From a bacterium (GTDB taxonomy: Bacteria; Patescibacteriota; Patescibacteriia; UBA1558; S5-K13): a stretch of 38,567 nucleotides of DNA. The notes beneath the pieces are model-generated. The model searched no databases, was not told where the DNA came from, and worked only from the letters and a program-made list of their open reading frames with translations. Below are positions 8,842 through 17,082 of this stretch, piece by piece (positions within the stretch are counted from its first letter, which is position 1; the number at the start of each line of letters is the position of its first letter). Location: positions 1-38,567 of the forward strand of contig JAKPTO010000015.1 in assembly GCA_029555085.1 (NCBI GenBank), written 5' to 3'. The position numbers and the translations under genes were made by a program.

Positions 8842-10212
8842 ATGTCAAATAAATCTAATAAAAAATTAATAATCATTTTAGAGGGAATTTTATCTATTTC
8901 TGCGCTTATTTTTATATCTTTTTTTAATTTAAATTTAAGCGTAGCTCTGGGAATTATAATAATTGCAATACTTATTCCTCTTTTTATAATATTCCCATAT
9001 TATTCTCTTTTGCTTCTACTAATAGTTAGAAATTCTACTGATCTATATGCTGAAAATGTTTTTATTGATTTTTATTTTGTATCTTTAAACTTTTCTTCCA
9101 TACTTGGAATAATGATAATTCTATGGGCAATTTATGTAATTTTAAAAGAAAATATTGACATAAAAAAAATTCCACTTTCTATACCGTGGATTTTATTTTT
9201 ATTTTGTGCGTCCTTAAGTTTAATTTATTCTATTGATAGGGCTAGTACTTTAAAAAATTTAACAAAATTATTCAACTTTTATTTTATTTATATAATTTTT
9301 TATCATTATTTTCAAAACGCTCAAAATAAACATAAAACAAGAAAATATTTTATTTTATCCATTTTATTTTCGTTTTTCATTCCTTTAATATTTGGTTTGT
9401 ATCAATTTATTTTTAATAAGGGATATGTCGGTCCGGAAGGATTAAATAGAGTTTACGGAACTTTTACTCACCCAAATATTTTTTCATTCACATTGCTGTT
9501 TCTCTTATTTATCTTAGTAATTTTGTATACACAAAATTATTATAAAAAAAGAAAAAAAGAAAATAAATTAATATTATGGCTTATTTTTATAACAATATTC
9601 ACATTGATAAATACTTTTACAAGAAGTGCCTGGCTTGGAGCCCTTGCATTTATTTTTCTATGGATGTTTTTATATAAAAAAAATAAAATTTTTAGTGTTC
9701 TATATTGTGTCTCCATTATTGCATTTACTTTATTTTTAGTAATAAATTATACTCCGCTTAAATATTATGATTTTAATAACATTGATTTTGTTAGAAGATT
9801 AACAACTTCTGATACTTCTATTTCTTCTACGCAATGGAGAATGCTCTCCTGGAGACAAATGTCAAGCTATGTTTATAAATCTCCAATCATTGGATTTGGG
9901 CTGGGTACATATAGATTATTAAGAGAAAAACAAATATATTCTAGTGTCTATGAATATCCGTACTATGCCCACAATGATTACTACCAAACACTAATTGAAC
10001 TTGGTGTAATTGGTTTATTTTTTTATTGTAATTTATTATTGCAAACATTTCGCAATATTTATAAAAAATATTTACAAAAAAAAGACAAAACAATTCTTTT
10101 ATCTTTATTTGGAATAATTATTATTTTTTCAATAGGATTTGTTGATAATATTTTAACATCAACTTCCCTACAATGGCTCATTTGGGCCTATATTGCGTTT
10201 TTACTTACCTAA
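8842..10212 (+). CDS. O-antigen ligase/polymerase-like membrane protein (Wzy_C)
   Basis: A 456-aa polytopic membrane protein with about ten to twelve hydrophobic segments. Three signatures place it in the O-antigen ligase/polymerase (Wzy_C, PF04932) superfamily: YGTFTHPNIF, then NTFTRSAWLG, and GFGLGTYRLL followed by YAHNDYYQTLIELGVIG. Such proteins join or polymerise undecaprenyl-linked glycans outside the membrane. It is the only plus-strand gene in the polysaccharide locus and diverges from the radical SAM gene at 8755. A compact terminator follows immediately. Polymerase versus ligase versus protein glycosylase cannot be separated by sequence. Confidence 0.88.
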   Translation: MSNKSNKKLIIILEGILSISALIFISFFNLNLSVALGIIIIAILIPLFIIFPYYSLLLLLIVRNSTDLYAENVFIDFYFVSLNFSSILGIMIILWAIYVILKENIDIKKIPLSIPWILFLFCASLSLIYSIDRASTLKNLTKLFNFYFIYIIFYHYFQNAQNKHKTRKYFILSILFSFFIPLIFGLYQFIFNKGYVGPEGLNRVYGTFTHPNIFSFTLLFLLFILVILYTQNYYKKRKKENKLILWLIFITIFTLINTFTRSAWLGALAFIFLWMFLYKKNKIFSVLYCVSIIAFTLFLVINYTPLKYYDFNNIDFVRRLTTSDTSISSTQWRMLSWRQMSSYVYKSPIIGFGLGTYRLLREKQIYSSVYEYPYYAHNDYYQTLIELGVIGLFFYCNLLLQTFRNIYKKYLQKKDKTILLSLFGIIIIFSIGFVDNILTSTSLQWLIWAYIAFLLT

Positions 10213-10215
10213 ATT

Positions 10216-10253
10216 AAAAGGAGGCAGAAAATTTGCTCCATCTCCTACCTCCT
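10216..10253 (-). terminator. Minus-strand terminator of the 10269 gene
   Basis: On the minus strand a purine-rich GGAGGT arm pairs with GCCTCC (one G-U pair) and is followed by TTTTAATTT. It lies just downstream of the 10269-10799 gene and overlaps the plus-strand terminator of the facing gene. Confidence 0.5.
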
Positions 10254-10266
10254 AAGAGGTTTTTAT
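10247..10266 (+). terminator. Plus-strand terminator of the Wzy-like gene
   Basis: ACCTC-CTAA-GAGGT hairpin (10247-10260) followed directly by TTTTAT. The stem is short (5 bp) but the position 35 bp after the stop codon and the T-run support it. Confidence 0.5.
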
Positions 10267-10268
10267 AC

Positions 10269-10799
10269 CTATTTGATATTGCCCGCTGGCAATATCCCTT
10301 TTGAATCATCGATCCGGAATCGAAATTCCAGATTTTCCCTTGTTACTTTGGGATCCTGTTTCGGATCATATCCGAAAGCAGAGAACCTATCAACAAAACC
10401 GTAACCGGTTTTTCCGTCCCTTGTTAGGATCTCTACGGCAAAATAGCCATATCCATCCTGACTCAGAACTTCATTTTTCTTTACTCTAGCAACTAGAGCA
10501 TTGTAGCGTAGCTCCATTCCCTTGCTAGAGTTGTTGTAATGTAGTGTAGCTTTTTGAATATCTGCTACACTAAAGGGTTTAAAATCTTTGGTTAGCCCTG
10601 GACCTACCAGGTAAAAATCCTTTGGATTATTAGCCTGGCGTCTAATGACGAACCAGCCCTCAAATTCAGAGCTAAGGCTATAGCTGATTACTAGCTCATC
10701 GCCTTCCTCGAGAACGCTAAAACGCTCCCTGCTGTCTACTTGTGCATAGGTAGCAGACAACAAGCACACAATGATGATCATCATAATGATCTTTTTCAT
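10269..10799 (-). CDS. Exported hypothetical protein, 176 aa (GC-rich island)
   Basis: Function not recognised. An N-terminal signal peptide (about residues 1-20, ending SATYAQ) indicates export. The mature part is about 155 residues of likely beta-rich sequence with no cysteines and no catalytic motif I can name. A strong SD (GGAGG, 10804-10808) precedes the ATG, a consensus-like promoter lies at 10890-10917, and terminators bound it, so it is a monocistronic unit. Base composition is visibly richer in G+C than the flanking polysaccharide genes. A weak resemblance in length and strand pattern to the 181-aa neighbour (LVxYS near the start, FEF/FRF near the end) could mean distant paralogy; I cannot test this. 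Confidence 0.85.
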   Translation of the reverse strand: MKKIIMMIIIVCLLSATYAQVDSRERFSVLEEGDELVISYSLSSEFEGWFVIRRQANNPKDFYLVGPGLTKDFKPFSVADIQKATLHYNNSSKGMELRYNALVARVKKNEVLSQDGYGYFAVEILTRDGKTGYGFVDRFSAFGYDPKQDPKVTRENLEFRFRIDDSKGILPAGNIK

Positions 10800-10889
10800 A
10801 ATTCCTCCTGGAATTTTTTATTTTTTTTGGATTTTTATTTTAGAATGAAATCACTACACTCTACAAATAAAAACCCTCTCGGTGCTTAT

Positions 10890-10917
10890 ATAATACTCCA
10901 TATAAAAAATTTGTCAA
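10890..10917 (-). promoter_or_regulatory. Sigma-70-type promoter for the 10269 gene
   Basis: On the minus strand, perfect TTGACA (10912-10917), 16-bp spacer, TATTAT (10890-10895). It lies about 90 bp upstream of the start codon and implies a transcribed leader of roughly 80 nt. Confidence 0.65.
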
Positions 10918-11000
10918 GTGCTTGTATATGCACACATTATTGGTCTAAATTATATTAAAATGTATTGTTTTCTTAAAAAAGATAAATTTTTTGTATAAAT

Positions 11001-11037
11001 TAAAAGAGGGTGGAAACGAATTTTCTCGCTTCCACCC
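11001..11037 (-). terminator. Strong Rho-independent terminator after the three-gene island operon
   Basis: A 12-bp stem (11026-11037 paired with 11008-11019, one G-U) on the minus strand is followed by TCTTTTA. It is 8 bp beyond the stop codon of the 181-aa gene and separates that operon from the 10269 gene. Confidence 0.8.
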
Positions 11038-11045
11038 TTTGAAGT

Positions 11046-11591
11046 TTAGTAGGTGACCGGTGTTATTAGCACCGATCCTCTTGTTTTCGAAAGATTAAAT
11101 TCGAAATGTGACTTGCCCGGGTCACGACTGTAATTGACTGTTCGGTCAATCACATACTGCGACCAGTCACACAGAGAATAGGCCGGGGCTGTAACCAGCT
11201 TTCCTGCCTTCTCATATGTGACGAGGCATTCCCACGTCAAATCGTGGGGGCCTTCCACGAGATTCGCTATGGGCACCTCAGAATAAAATCCCTGGGCGCC
11301 TGGCGCATCGGCGTGATAAACACAGGTCCAGACTTTATCTAGATAAAGTCTGGGCTCCTCTATTTTTATTATCCGATACACCGGTTTTCCATCCGGTGTG
11401 CGCCCAGCCATAGGTCCAACCAGGTTGTCTCCGACTGCCACGAAGTGGCACTGGAGGTCTGGTTGGGTTGAATAGTATACCAGCAACATGCTGGAATCCT
11501 CCGCCTTGGGACCGATTTCGATCCTGACGGGTTTTGCGAGTATAGCAGTAATGGCCATCAGTGCGATGGCAAAAATTAGCATTTTCTTCAT
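11046..11591 (-). CDS. Exported hypothetical protein, 181 aa (GC-rich island)
   Basis: Function not recognised. A classical signal peptide (residues 1-19, ending AILAK) precedes about 160 residues that look beta-rich. Four cysteines (QCHF, WTCVY, WECLV, SLCDW) could form disulfides outside the cell. It has an SD (GGAGG at about 11596-11600) and is the third gene of a tight operon (21 bp after the lipoprotein gene), ending in a strong terminator. G+C content is around half by eye, far above the AT-rich host genes, which suggests horizontal acquisition from a different lineage. Confidence 0.85.
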   Translation of the reverse strand: MKKMLIFAIALMAITAILAKPVRIEIGPKAEDSSMLLVYYSTQPDLQCHFVAVGDNLVGPMAGRTPDGKPVYRIIKIEEPRLYLDKVWTCVYHADAPGAQGFYSEVPIANLVEGPHDLTWECLVTYEKAGKLVTAPAYSLCDWSQYVIDRTVNYSRDPGKSHFEFNLSKTRGSVLITPVTY

Positions 11592-11612
11592 TTTTCCTCC
11601 TATGCTATGGGG

Positions 11613-12665
11613 TTATTGTGGTCCAATACCAGCCCATTGACCTCGAAGGTCCACGGGCTCGATGTTACTGGTTATCCCATTTTCTATTTTGGCGGTAAAT
11701 AATTCCTCGCCATAATAGAGATATTGATTTATCAATTCCACTCCTCCGACGGTGATACCAAAAATTTTTGGATTTCCGGGATCATCAAAGGAGAAGATTT
11801 TCAGATTAAAGACTTGGTTAGGGAATAATCTAAGAGTCGTCTCCCAACGATTGTATGTTGAGTTCCAACTCATTTTTTCCCTACAGAACTGGGATCCAGA
11901 CCAGGCAATTTTACATTGCATATCCGCTGTGCACGGCTCTGTAAAATTGATAATCTGGTCTTGGGGGATTGGCAGAAGTTGCACTCCATCCGCAGTATAA
12001 CCACCAACACCATCCCAGTAACAATTTACCTTCACAAGTCCACTTTGGGGGATACCTAATGTAAATAGTTCCCCTGCAAAGTTTTTTCCGAAAGTATAAC
12101 ACGGAATATTTACTTTCGGTCTGTCTTGAGGGAAAACCCCATCTGGTGATTGAGACAGGAGCATTCCCGTGCAATTTAACGTTTCTAACACATTGCCAGA
12201 AGCGTCATATCTTTTTAACACGGGAGCACCCCAAAGCACTTCTAAATCCCCATTGGGTTTTTCTAGAGCAAATCTTACTCGGTTTACACTATCTTCATCC
12301 TCCGGAATGCTCCGGATCAACACCATCGTAGAAAATGAATTAAATGGTGTTGTTGGACCAACAGTCCCCAATAATATTTTTTCCCCAGTATCATTGGGGT
12401 GTAATCTTACAGGTCCACTTTGGGGATCCTGAAAGAATCCACTCCCCGCGATAACCCATACCTTGTCTCCGTTTTGGGGATTCTTGGCGGGGTCTTTAGA
12501 GGGCTCGGGATCTGATGTGTGAAGCTTATAATAGCTTCCACTAGGATCAATAAAATCCCCATCGGTTATAACTTCCGGTCCCAAGATGTTGTCTGCAACC
12601 GAATTTCTGTCGCAACCAACAATCATAAGGGAGATTAGTATCACCACGAAAAAAAAGTTTTTCAT
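11613..12665 (-). CDS. Putative lipoprotein, 350 aa (GC-rich island)
   Basis: Function not recognised. The N-terminus is a type II signal peptide with lipobox LMIVGC, giving a lipidated Cys18 and membrane anchoring. The rest is a beta-rich extracellular sequence with several cysteines (NCTG, IPCYTF, VNCYWDG, EPCTADMQC, QFCREK). No enzyme motif is visible. SD AAGGAG precedes the ATG, and the gene sits 22 bp after the 515-aa barrel-like gene and 21 bp before the 181-aa gene. The three exported proteins probably act together at the cell surface. Composition differs strongly from host genes, as for its neighbours. Confidence 0.86.
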   Translation of the reverse strand: MKNFFFVVILISLMIVGCDRNSVADNILGPEVITDGDFIDPSGSYYKLHTSDPEPSKDPAKNPQNGDKVWVIAGSGFFQDPQSGPVRLHPNDTGEKILLGTVGPTTPFNSFSTMVLIRSIPEDEDSVNRVRFALEKPNGDLEVLWGAPVLKRYDASGNVLETLNCTGMLLSQSPDGVFPQDRPKVNIPCYTFGKNFAGELFTLGIPQSGLVKVNCYWDGVGGYTADGVQLLPIPQDQIINFTEPCTADMQCKIAWSGSQFCREKMSWNSTYNRWETTLRLFPNQVFNLKIFSFDDPGNPKIFGITVGGVELINQYLYYGEELFTAKIENGITSNIEPVDLRGQWAGIGPQ

Positions 12666-12687
12666 TTTATCTCCTTTTTAATGTAAT

Positions 12688-14235
12688 CTAATGTAAATAC
12701 CTACTTGGCATGTTCCAAAACAATGTCAACTTACATTCCATGAGATCGTCACTGCGATCTTCCTGGTCCTCAAGTTGTTCACAAGTTTTGGTATAGCCAA
12801 GAATACCCTCTATCATCCACCTTCCTTTCGGCCTGTAGAAGGCACCAACCCTATAGTCACACCTTCTAAACCTCGACCACTCATTTTGGTCATCCCTATT
12901 TTGAATGTGAAAAATTTCTCTATGACTTACAAAAAGAAGCCAATTTTCACTAAATGAACGCCCGACTCTCGCATCAAATGAATAATGCTCGAACCCAGGA
13001 GCTCTCAGAGTATCCACCATCTCAGATGGTGTTAGTTGATACCCTCCAGATGCAAACATATACCACCTTTTAGGCTCAAGTTTTAATGAACCCGTGACGG
13101 CATATGTCCTGGGATTTTTGTTAAGGACGGTGTTGGCAAACACCTGGAAATGGTTGTTGCCATCCATACTGAGTTTTTCATACCCAGCATAGATGCCGTC
13201 CTCTTTGGGTATTGGGATGTAGCTCATTGAGAATCTTTCCCAAATCCTCTCATCTGTGAGTTCGTAATACTCGCATTTTAGATGAGCGAATTCGCGATAA
13301 TCTCGTCTCCATCCCATTTCAAAGAAATTTCTCCGAATGGGTTGCCACTGGACACCTAGGGTGGTGTGCCAGTCATAGGGACCATCTTGGTAGCCCCCCT
13401 CAAAACCGGCAATGATGGCAAAGTTATCTTTCAGACACACTTTACCACCAATAGATACTATTCCGGAGTAAATTCCCTTATCAGTGGTGTTATAATCCAC
13501 TAGAGTATATCCATTTGTTCCCAGAACCCTAAAAAATGGTTCCCCAAATAAATCAGTGGCCCCAGAGACCCACCCCCAAACGTGGGCACACAGTCTTCTC
13601 TCTATCACTTCTACAAAAATCGTATCAGTGACTGTTTGATAGACCGGATAGGGCCTATCAACATAGACTGTGTCGTGCACAACAACCTCATAAGGTTCTG
13701 GCACGTATTTGATTTCAATTGAGGGTTCGGGCGGAGGTTTGGGCAAGTCCAGTTCCTTCCAACAATGGTTGTTGCACTGAACTTTTCCGTTTAAATTGTT
13801 CTGAAACCAATAGCTACAGAACAACTTTCCAGTCAGTGAGTTGTAGGCCTTTACCAGCCAGGCACTGGCTGGCTTTACATTAAAATTTTCTCCGATTGTC
13901 ACTTGTGCCAATCGGACAATGATATTAGGGGAGTACTTTCCTCCATAGCATTCCCCGTCAAACCTCTCTCCGGATGTCACAACGACCTTTTCCTTAATGT
14001 CGTTGTTGAAATTGGAGATGAGACTATCCGCACAGTCCGGAGCTATTACTCCAACCGCAACCAATAATCTCATGTGATCTTCAAACTTCTCGAGGCAACT
14101 TACGTCGCCTCCCATCTTTACCCATGTCCATGGCCTACCGCGATGGACTTCCACGTTTTTCCCTTTGTATTTCAGGGCAAAAAGTCCAGAAAAACAAAAA
14201 AGGAAAACTACGAAGACGAAAATTATCTTTTTCAT
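12688..14235 (-). CDS. Exported protein with C-terminal beta-barrel-like region, 515 aa (GC-rich island)
   Basis: No family recognised by name. A signal peptide (1-20, ending GLFALK) is followed by a Cys-containing N-terminal domain to about residue 165, a proline-rich linker (PKPPPEP) and a HDTVYVDRPYPV stretch, then about 300 residues of alternating polar and aromatic residues typical of outer-membrane beta-barrel strands, ending near LTLFWNMPSRYLH. Comparable linker-plus-barrel architecture occurs in Bacteroidota-like diderms. CPR cells are thought to be monoderm, so a barrel protein would be out of place; another surface fold is possible. SD GGAGG lies 8-12 bp upstream. First gene of the three-gene operon. 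Confidence 0.86.
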   Translation of the reverse strand: MKKIIFVFVVFLFCFSGLFALKYKGKNVEVHRGRPWTWVKMGGDVSCLEKFEDHMRLLVAVGVIAPDCADSLISNFNNDIKEKVVVTSGERFDGECYGGKYSPNIIVRLAQVTIGENFNVKPASAWLVKAYNSLTGKLFCSYWFQNNLNGKVQCNNHCWKELDLPKPPPEPSIEIKYVPEPYEVVVHDTVYVDRPYPVYQTVTDTIFVEVIERRLCAHVWGWVSGATDLFGEPFFRVLGTNGYTLVDYNTTDKGIYSGIVSIGGKVCLKDNFAIIAGFEGGYQDGPYDWHTTLGVQWQPIRRNFFEMGWRRDYREFAHLKCEYYELTDERIWERFSMSYIPIPKEDGIYAGYEKLSMDGNNHFQVFANTVLNKNPRTYAVTGSLKLEPKRWYMFASGGYQLTPSEMVDTLRAPGFEHYSFDARVGRSFSENWLLFVSHREIFHIQNRDDQNEWSRFRRCDYRVGAFYRPKGRWMIEGILGYTKTCEQLEDQEDRSDDLMECKLTLFWNMPSRYLH

Positions 14236-14292
14236 CTTTTAATCCTCCATATTTTTTATTTTTTTTAATGTGCTATTTTTTATCTAAAACGC

Positions 14293-14302
14293 TTACGCGT
14301 AA
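14293..14302. promoter_or_regulatory. Perfect 10-bp palindrome at the island edge
   Basis: TTACGCGTAA is a perfect palindrome about 58 bp upstream of the island operon start and 12 bp from the end of the Wzz-like gene. It is GC-rich in its centre within otherwise AT-rich spacer. It could be an operator for the island operon or a junction scar; no function shown. Confidence 0.3.
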
Positions 14303-14313
14303 TATTTTTAATT

Positions 14314-15156
14314 TTATTTACCTAATAATCTTCTTCTTAATTCTTCAAAATCTATATTGTCTGAAATATTTCTATTTTGCGAATTATTGTTAATATTATT
14401 ATTTGCTGAATTTTCTGTATTATTTTCTTGAGCTTCTGCTTGATTAAAAACTAATTTAATTTTTTGATGTGTTTTGGCTTTTTTATTACTAGAATTAAAG
14501 AAGTTATTTAAACTAGCATCAAAATTTGTATATTTATTTGGAAACAATACCATAAATGAAATATTAAAAAACACGGCTAAAATAAAACTCGTAAAAATAT
14601 TTACAAACCAATTTGGTCTCACTGGATAATTTGATGTAACTGGAGTATCAATAATTTGTAATTTAATTAAATCTCCCGCGCCATGATAATCTTTGTGTGT
14701 TTGAAAAAGTGTATTTATAATATTGTTTAAATGTTTTTCTGCTTCAAAAGCTGATTCATTATATACTTTTATTTGTACTATTGATGTATTTGGAATAATT
14801 TTTACATCAACTTGCCTTTTCCAATGATTTCTTTTTTGTTTTTCACTTGCATAAAATTTAAAAGGAGTGTCTGGATATTTTTCTATAACTTGATTTCTGA
14901 ATGATGATGATAAAATTGCATCGCTTATATTTTTAGATATGGCCTCAGATGCTTTACTAGCAATGTATGCATCCATTTGCATTTGTTGATTCTGAATTAT
15001 TAAAATTTTTGCAGTTGATGAGTATTCTATTTTTTGAAAAACTGTTAATATACAAGATATCAATATAAAAATTAATACAAAGAAAACAAAAGCAAACTTA
15101 TTCTGTAATGAAAAGTTTAAAACGCTTTCTGATTTTGTTGTTATTTTTTCTTTCAT
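14314..15156 (-). CDS. Wzz/YveK-type polysaccharide chain-length determinant protein
   Basis: A 280-aa protein with one N-terminal membrane helix (about 23-44), an external coiled region and a second helix (about 186-206) preceded by DTPVTSNYPVRPN, the proline-rich motif before TM2 in Wzz/PCP proteins. It lacks a fused tyrosine kinase; instead the cytoplasmic tail is Asn-rich (about 238-265) and ends in charged EELRRRLLGK. Such proteins set glycan length or help export. It starts 1 bp after the upstream DUF4012 stop, so the two are translationally coupled. No SD. Likely partner of the Wzy-like gene beyond the island. Confidence 0.82.
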   Translation of the reverse strand: MKEKITTKSESVLNFSLQNKFAFVFFVLIFILISCILTVFQKIEYSSTAKILIIQNQQMQMDAYIASKASEAISKNISDAILSSSFRNQVIEKYPDTPFKFYASEKQKRNHWKRQVDVKIIPNTSIVQIKVYNESAFEAEKHLNNIINTLFQTHKDYHGAGDLIKLQIIDTPVTSNYPVRPNWFVNIFTSFILAVFFNISFMVLFPNKYTNFDASLNNFFNSSNKKAKTHQKIKLVFNQAEAQENNTENSANNNINNNSQNRNISDNIDFEELRRRLLGK

Positions 15157-15157
15157 A

Positions 15158-16909
15158 TTATTTTATTGTTATTTCTTTATCACTATATAAACTAAAATTT
15201 GAATAATAATCTAATATATTTAATTCATAATTTACTTTTTCAACCCCTGGTTGTTTTTGTATAAATAATTTATAACTACCATTTTCTAAATATTTCTTCA
15301 TTCCATTCGGTAATTTATATTTAAATGTAAGGGTTTTTGAATGTTTTGGTTCTATTGATATAAATGTTCCAAAAATTGTTTTCCCATATAAATTATATAC
15401 ATCTGTTTGACCTGGTTTTTCTGTTCTATCTGTTTCCATAGAGCCCACTGTTTCTATTAATTCTGAGCCCATTGGTACTAAAATTCTTGTATATGTTCTG
15501 TATCTTGTTGAATTCCAGGAAAATGTTCCATTGTGGGTGTATGTAATATCTACTTGCGCTATCAAATCCTCGTTTTCTTTTTTAATATTATATTTTACAC
15601 TTCTATCAATAAATTGATCTGATTTATAACTTGCTAAATTACTATCTACTACCATTATATAATCAGAATTTTTATTTTTTATTTCTCCTGCCCAGTTATT
15701 CTGAATTAATATATTTTCAATTTCAGAATCCGTACTATAAACAAGAATATTTTTATTTTGCAAATTTTCATCAATTATATCTAGAATTTTAGAATAATCT
15801 GATAAGCTTCTGTTTTTCAATCCATCTAAAATTGACTGCGCTAAAGATTTTATAATGTCTTTTCTATCCCAGTGTGAAATATTTCTCTCTTTGTAATATA
15901 ATTCAACTGCTTTTTGTAAATCATCAGTAAAATTTTCTTTTTCAAATATCACACCTTCAATATTTTGTATTCCTATTACGCCCAATAGTTCTCCAACAAC
16001 ATCTGGTGTTAATGCAATCACTCCATCAATATTTCCCATATCTCCAGATTCAAGTTTATATAAATCAATACAATTTTTCATAGATTCTGGAAAACCAGGT
16101 TCAAAATTACAATCTCTCATATACCACTCTGGTGTTTCGAGATATTTTGCAATCGGAGCTGGTATGTCATTTTTTAACTTTCCTATTGCTTGGCTATCCA
16201 AATGGTATATGTCATCAATGAATATATTTTTAATTTTTGTATTTTCTATTGTTAAGATTCCGTATGTTCCTATAAATCCACCTGTTGGGCGAAGTTCTGT
16301 ATTGTTTTGAAATAATAATAAATATTTTTTTTCAGCATTTATTCCAGCTATATCATAAATGTACTCATTGAATGGTTCTAAAAATTTTAATGCTTTTGAT
16401 ATAAAATTTATATTCTCTGATAACTTATCATTGTCAACGCCCAAAACACTCTTTATAATATTTAAATTTATTGCTAAATTTTCAAAGCTAGTTCTAAAAT
16501 TTTTTAATTGATCTTTGTTTTTTAATAAATAAAGTAAAATATCATTTCTTGAAGCGTCATTACTAAGTGAAGATAAAATATTATACGATCCACTAGTAAT
16601 AACTTTAGCGTCTTTTACTATATTTTCAATTGCTGTAAATTTTGAATTTACTATTGGAATAAACTTAAATATTTTCAATAACTTCAAATTTTTTTCAATA
16701 ACAGCTATATCACCATTTGTTTGGTTTAATAAAATTTTCACAGAATTATAGTCATCATTTTTAGCGTATTCTTGTATTTTTGTTAGGTTGTTTTTTATCA
16801 ACATCCCACGAGAATAAACTGTTTTTATGGGCAAAACTACGAAATAGATACTAAAAATGATCAAAAATAATACTATTACTATAATTACTAGTTTTGTATT
16901 TTTTTTCAT
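15158..16909 (-). CDS. DUF4012-domain membrane protein
   Basis: A 583-aa protein with an N-terminal membrane helix (8-29) and a large external part. The segment LLLFQNNTELRPTGGFIGTY (197-216) is the hallmark of DUF4012, found in CPR and Actinobacteria, commonly in polysaccharide loci. DUF4012 has no established biochemical role that I know of. The C-terminal 170 residues look like a beta-sandwich. It has a good promoter at 16950-16978 and heads the unit with the Wzz-like gene. No SD before the ATG. Confidence 0.88.
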   Translation of the reverse strand: MKKNTKLVIIVIVLFLIIFSIYFVVLPIKTVYSRGMLIKNNLTKIQEYAKNDDYNSVKILLNQTNGDIAVIEKNLKLLKIFKFIPIVNSKFTAIENIVKDAKVITSGSYNILSSLSNDASRNDILLYLLKNKDQLKNFRTSFENLAINLNIIKSVLGVDNDKLSENINFISKALKFLEPFNEYIYDIAGINAEKKYLLLFQNNTELRPTGGFIGTYGILTIENTKIKNIFIDDIYHLDSQAIGKLKNDIPAPIAKYLETPEWYMRDCNFEPGFPESMKNCIDLYKLESGDMGNIDGVIALTPDVVGELLGVIGIQNIEGVIFEKENFTDDLQKAVELYYKERNISHWDRKDIIKSLAQSILDGLKNRSLSDYSKILDIIDENLQNKNILVYSTDSEIENILIQNNWAGEIKNKNSDYIMVVDSNLASYKSDQFIDRSVKYNIKKENEDLIAQVDITYTHNGTFSWNSTRYRTYTRILVPMGSELIETVGSMETDRTEKPGQTDVYNLYGKTIFGTFISIEPKHSKTLTFKYKLPNGMKKYLENGSYKLFIQKQPGVEKVNYELNILDYYSNFSLYSDKEITIK

Positions 16910-16949
16910 GGTTTCTTTTTTATTATAATTTTTATTTTTTTAATAACTT

Positions 16950-16978
16950 ATCTTACATCAAAACAAAAAATTTGTCAA
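16950..16978 (-). promoter_or_regulatory. Sigma-70-type promoter for DUF4012-wzz unit
   Basis: Minus strand: TTGACA (16973-16978), 17-bp spacer, TAAGAT (16950-16955), about 40 bp before the start codon. Confidence 0.65.
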
Positions 16979-17025
16979 GCTCTTTCTATGTTGACAAATT
17001 ATTCAACTTATTTCCTTATATACAC

Positions 17026-17056
17026 AAAAAATCTTCAATAATTTGAAGACTTTTTG
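17026..17056 (-). terminator. Terminator after the SIMPL-domain gene (bidirectional shape)
   Basis: TCTTCA and TGAAGA arms flank a short AT loop, with an A-run on one side and a T-run on the other, so it can work on either strand. It lies just beyond the stop codon of the minus-strand gene ending at 17083. Confidence 0.65.
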
Positions 17057-17082
17057 TTTAAATTTACAAGTTATAGAAAATA

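Noticed and set aside
8756-8848. Hydrophobic N-terminal extension of the radical SAM protein
   Set aside because: It would overlap the divergent gene and lies outside the conserved domain; kept only as an alternative start.
16991-17022. Plus-strand TTGACA with downstream TATATA
   Set aside because: The spacer is 20 bp and no plus-strand gene follows.
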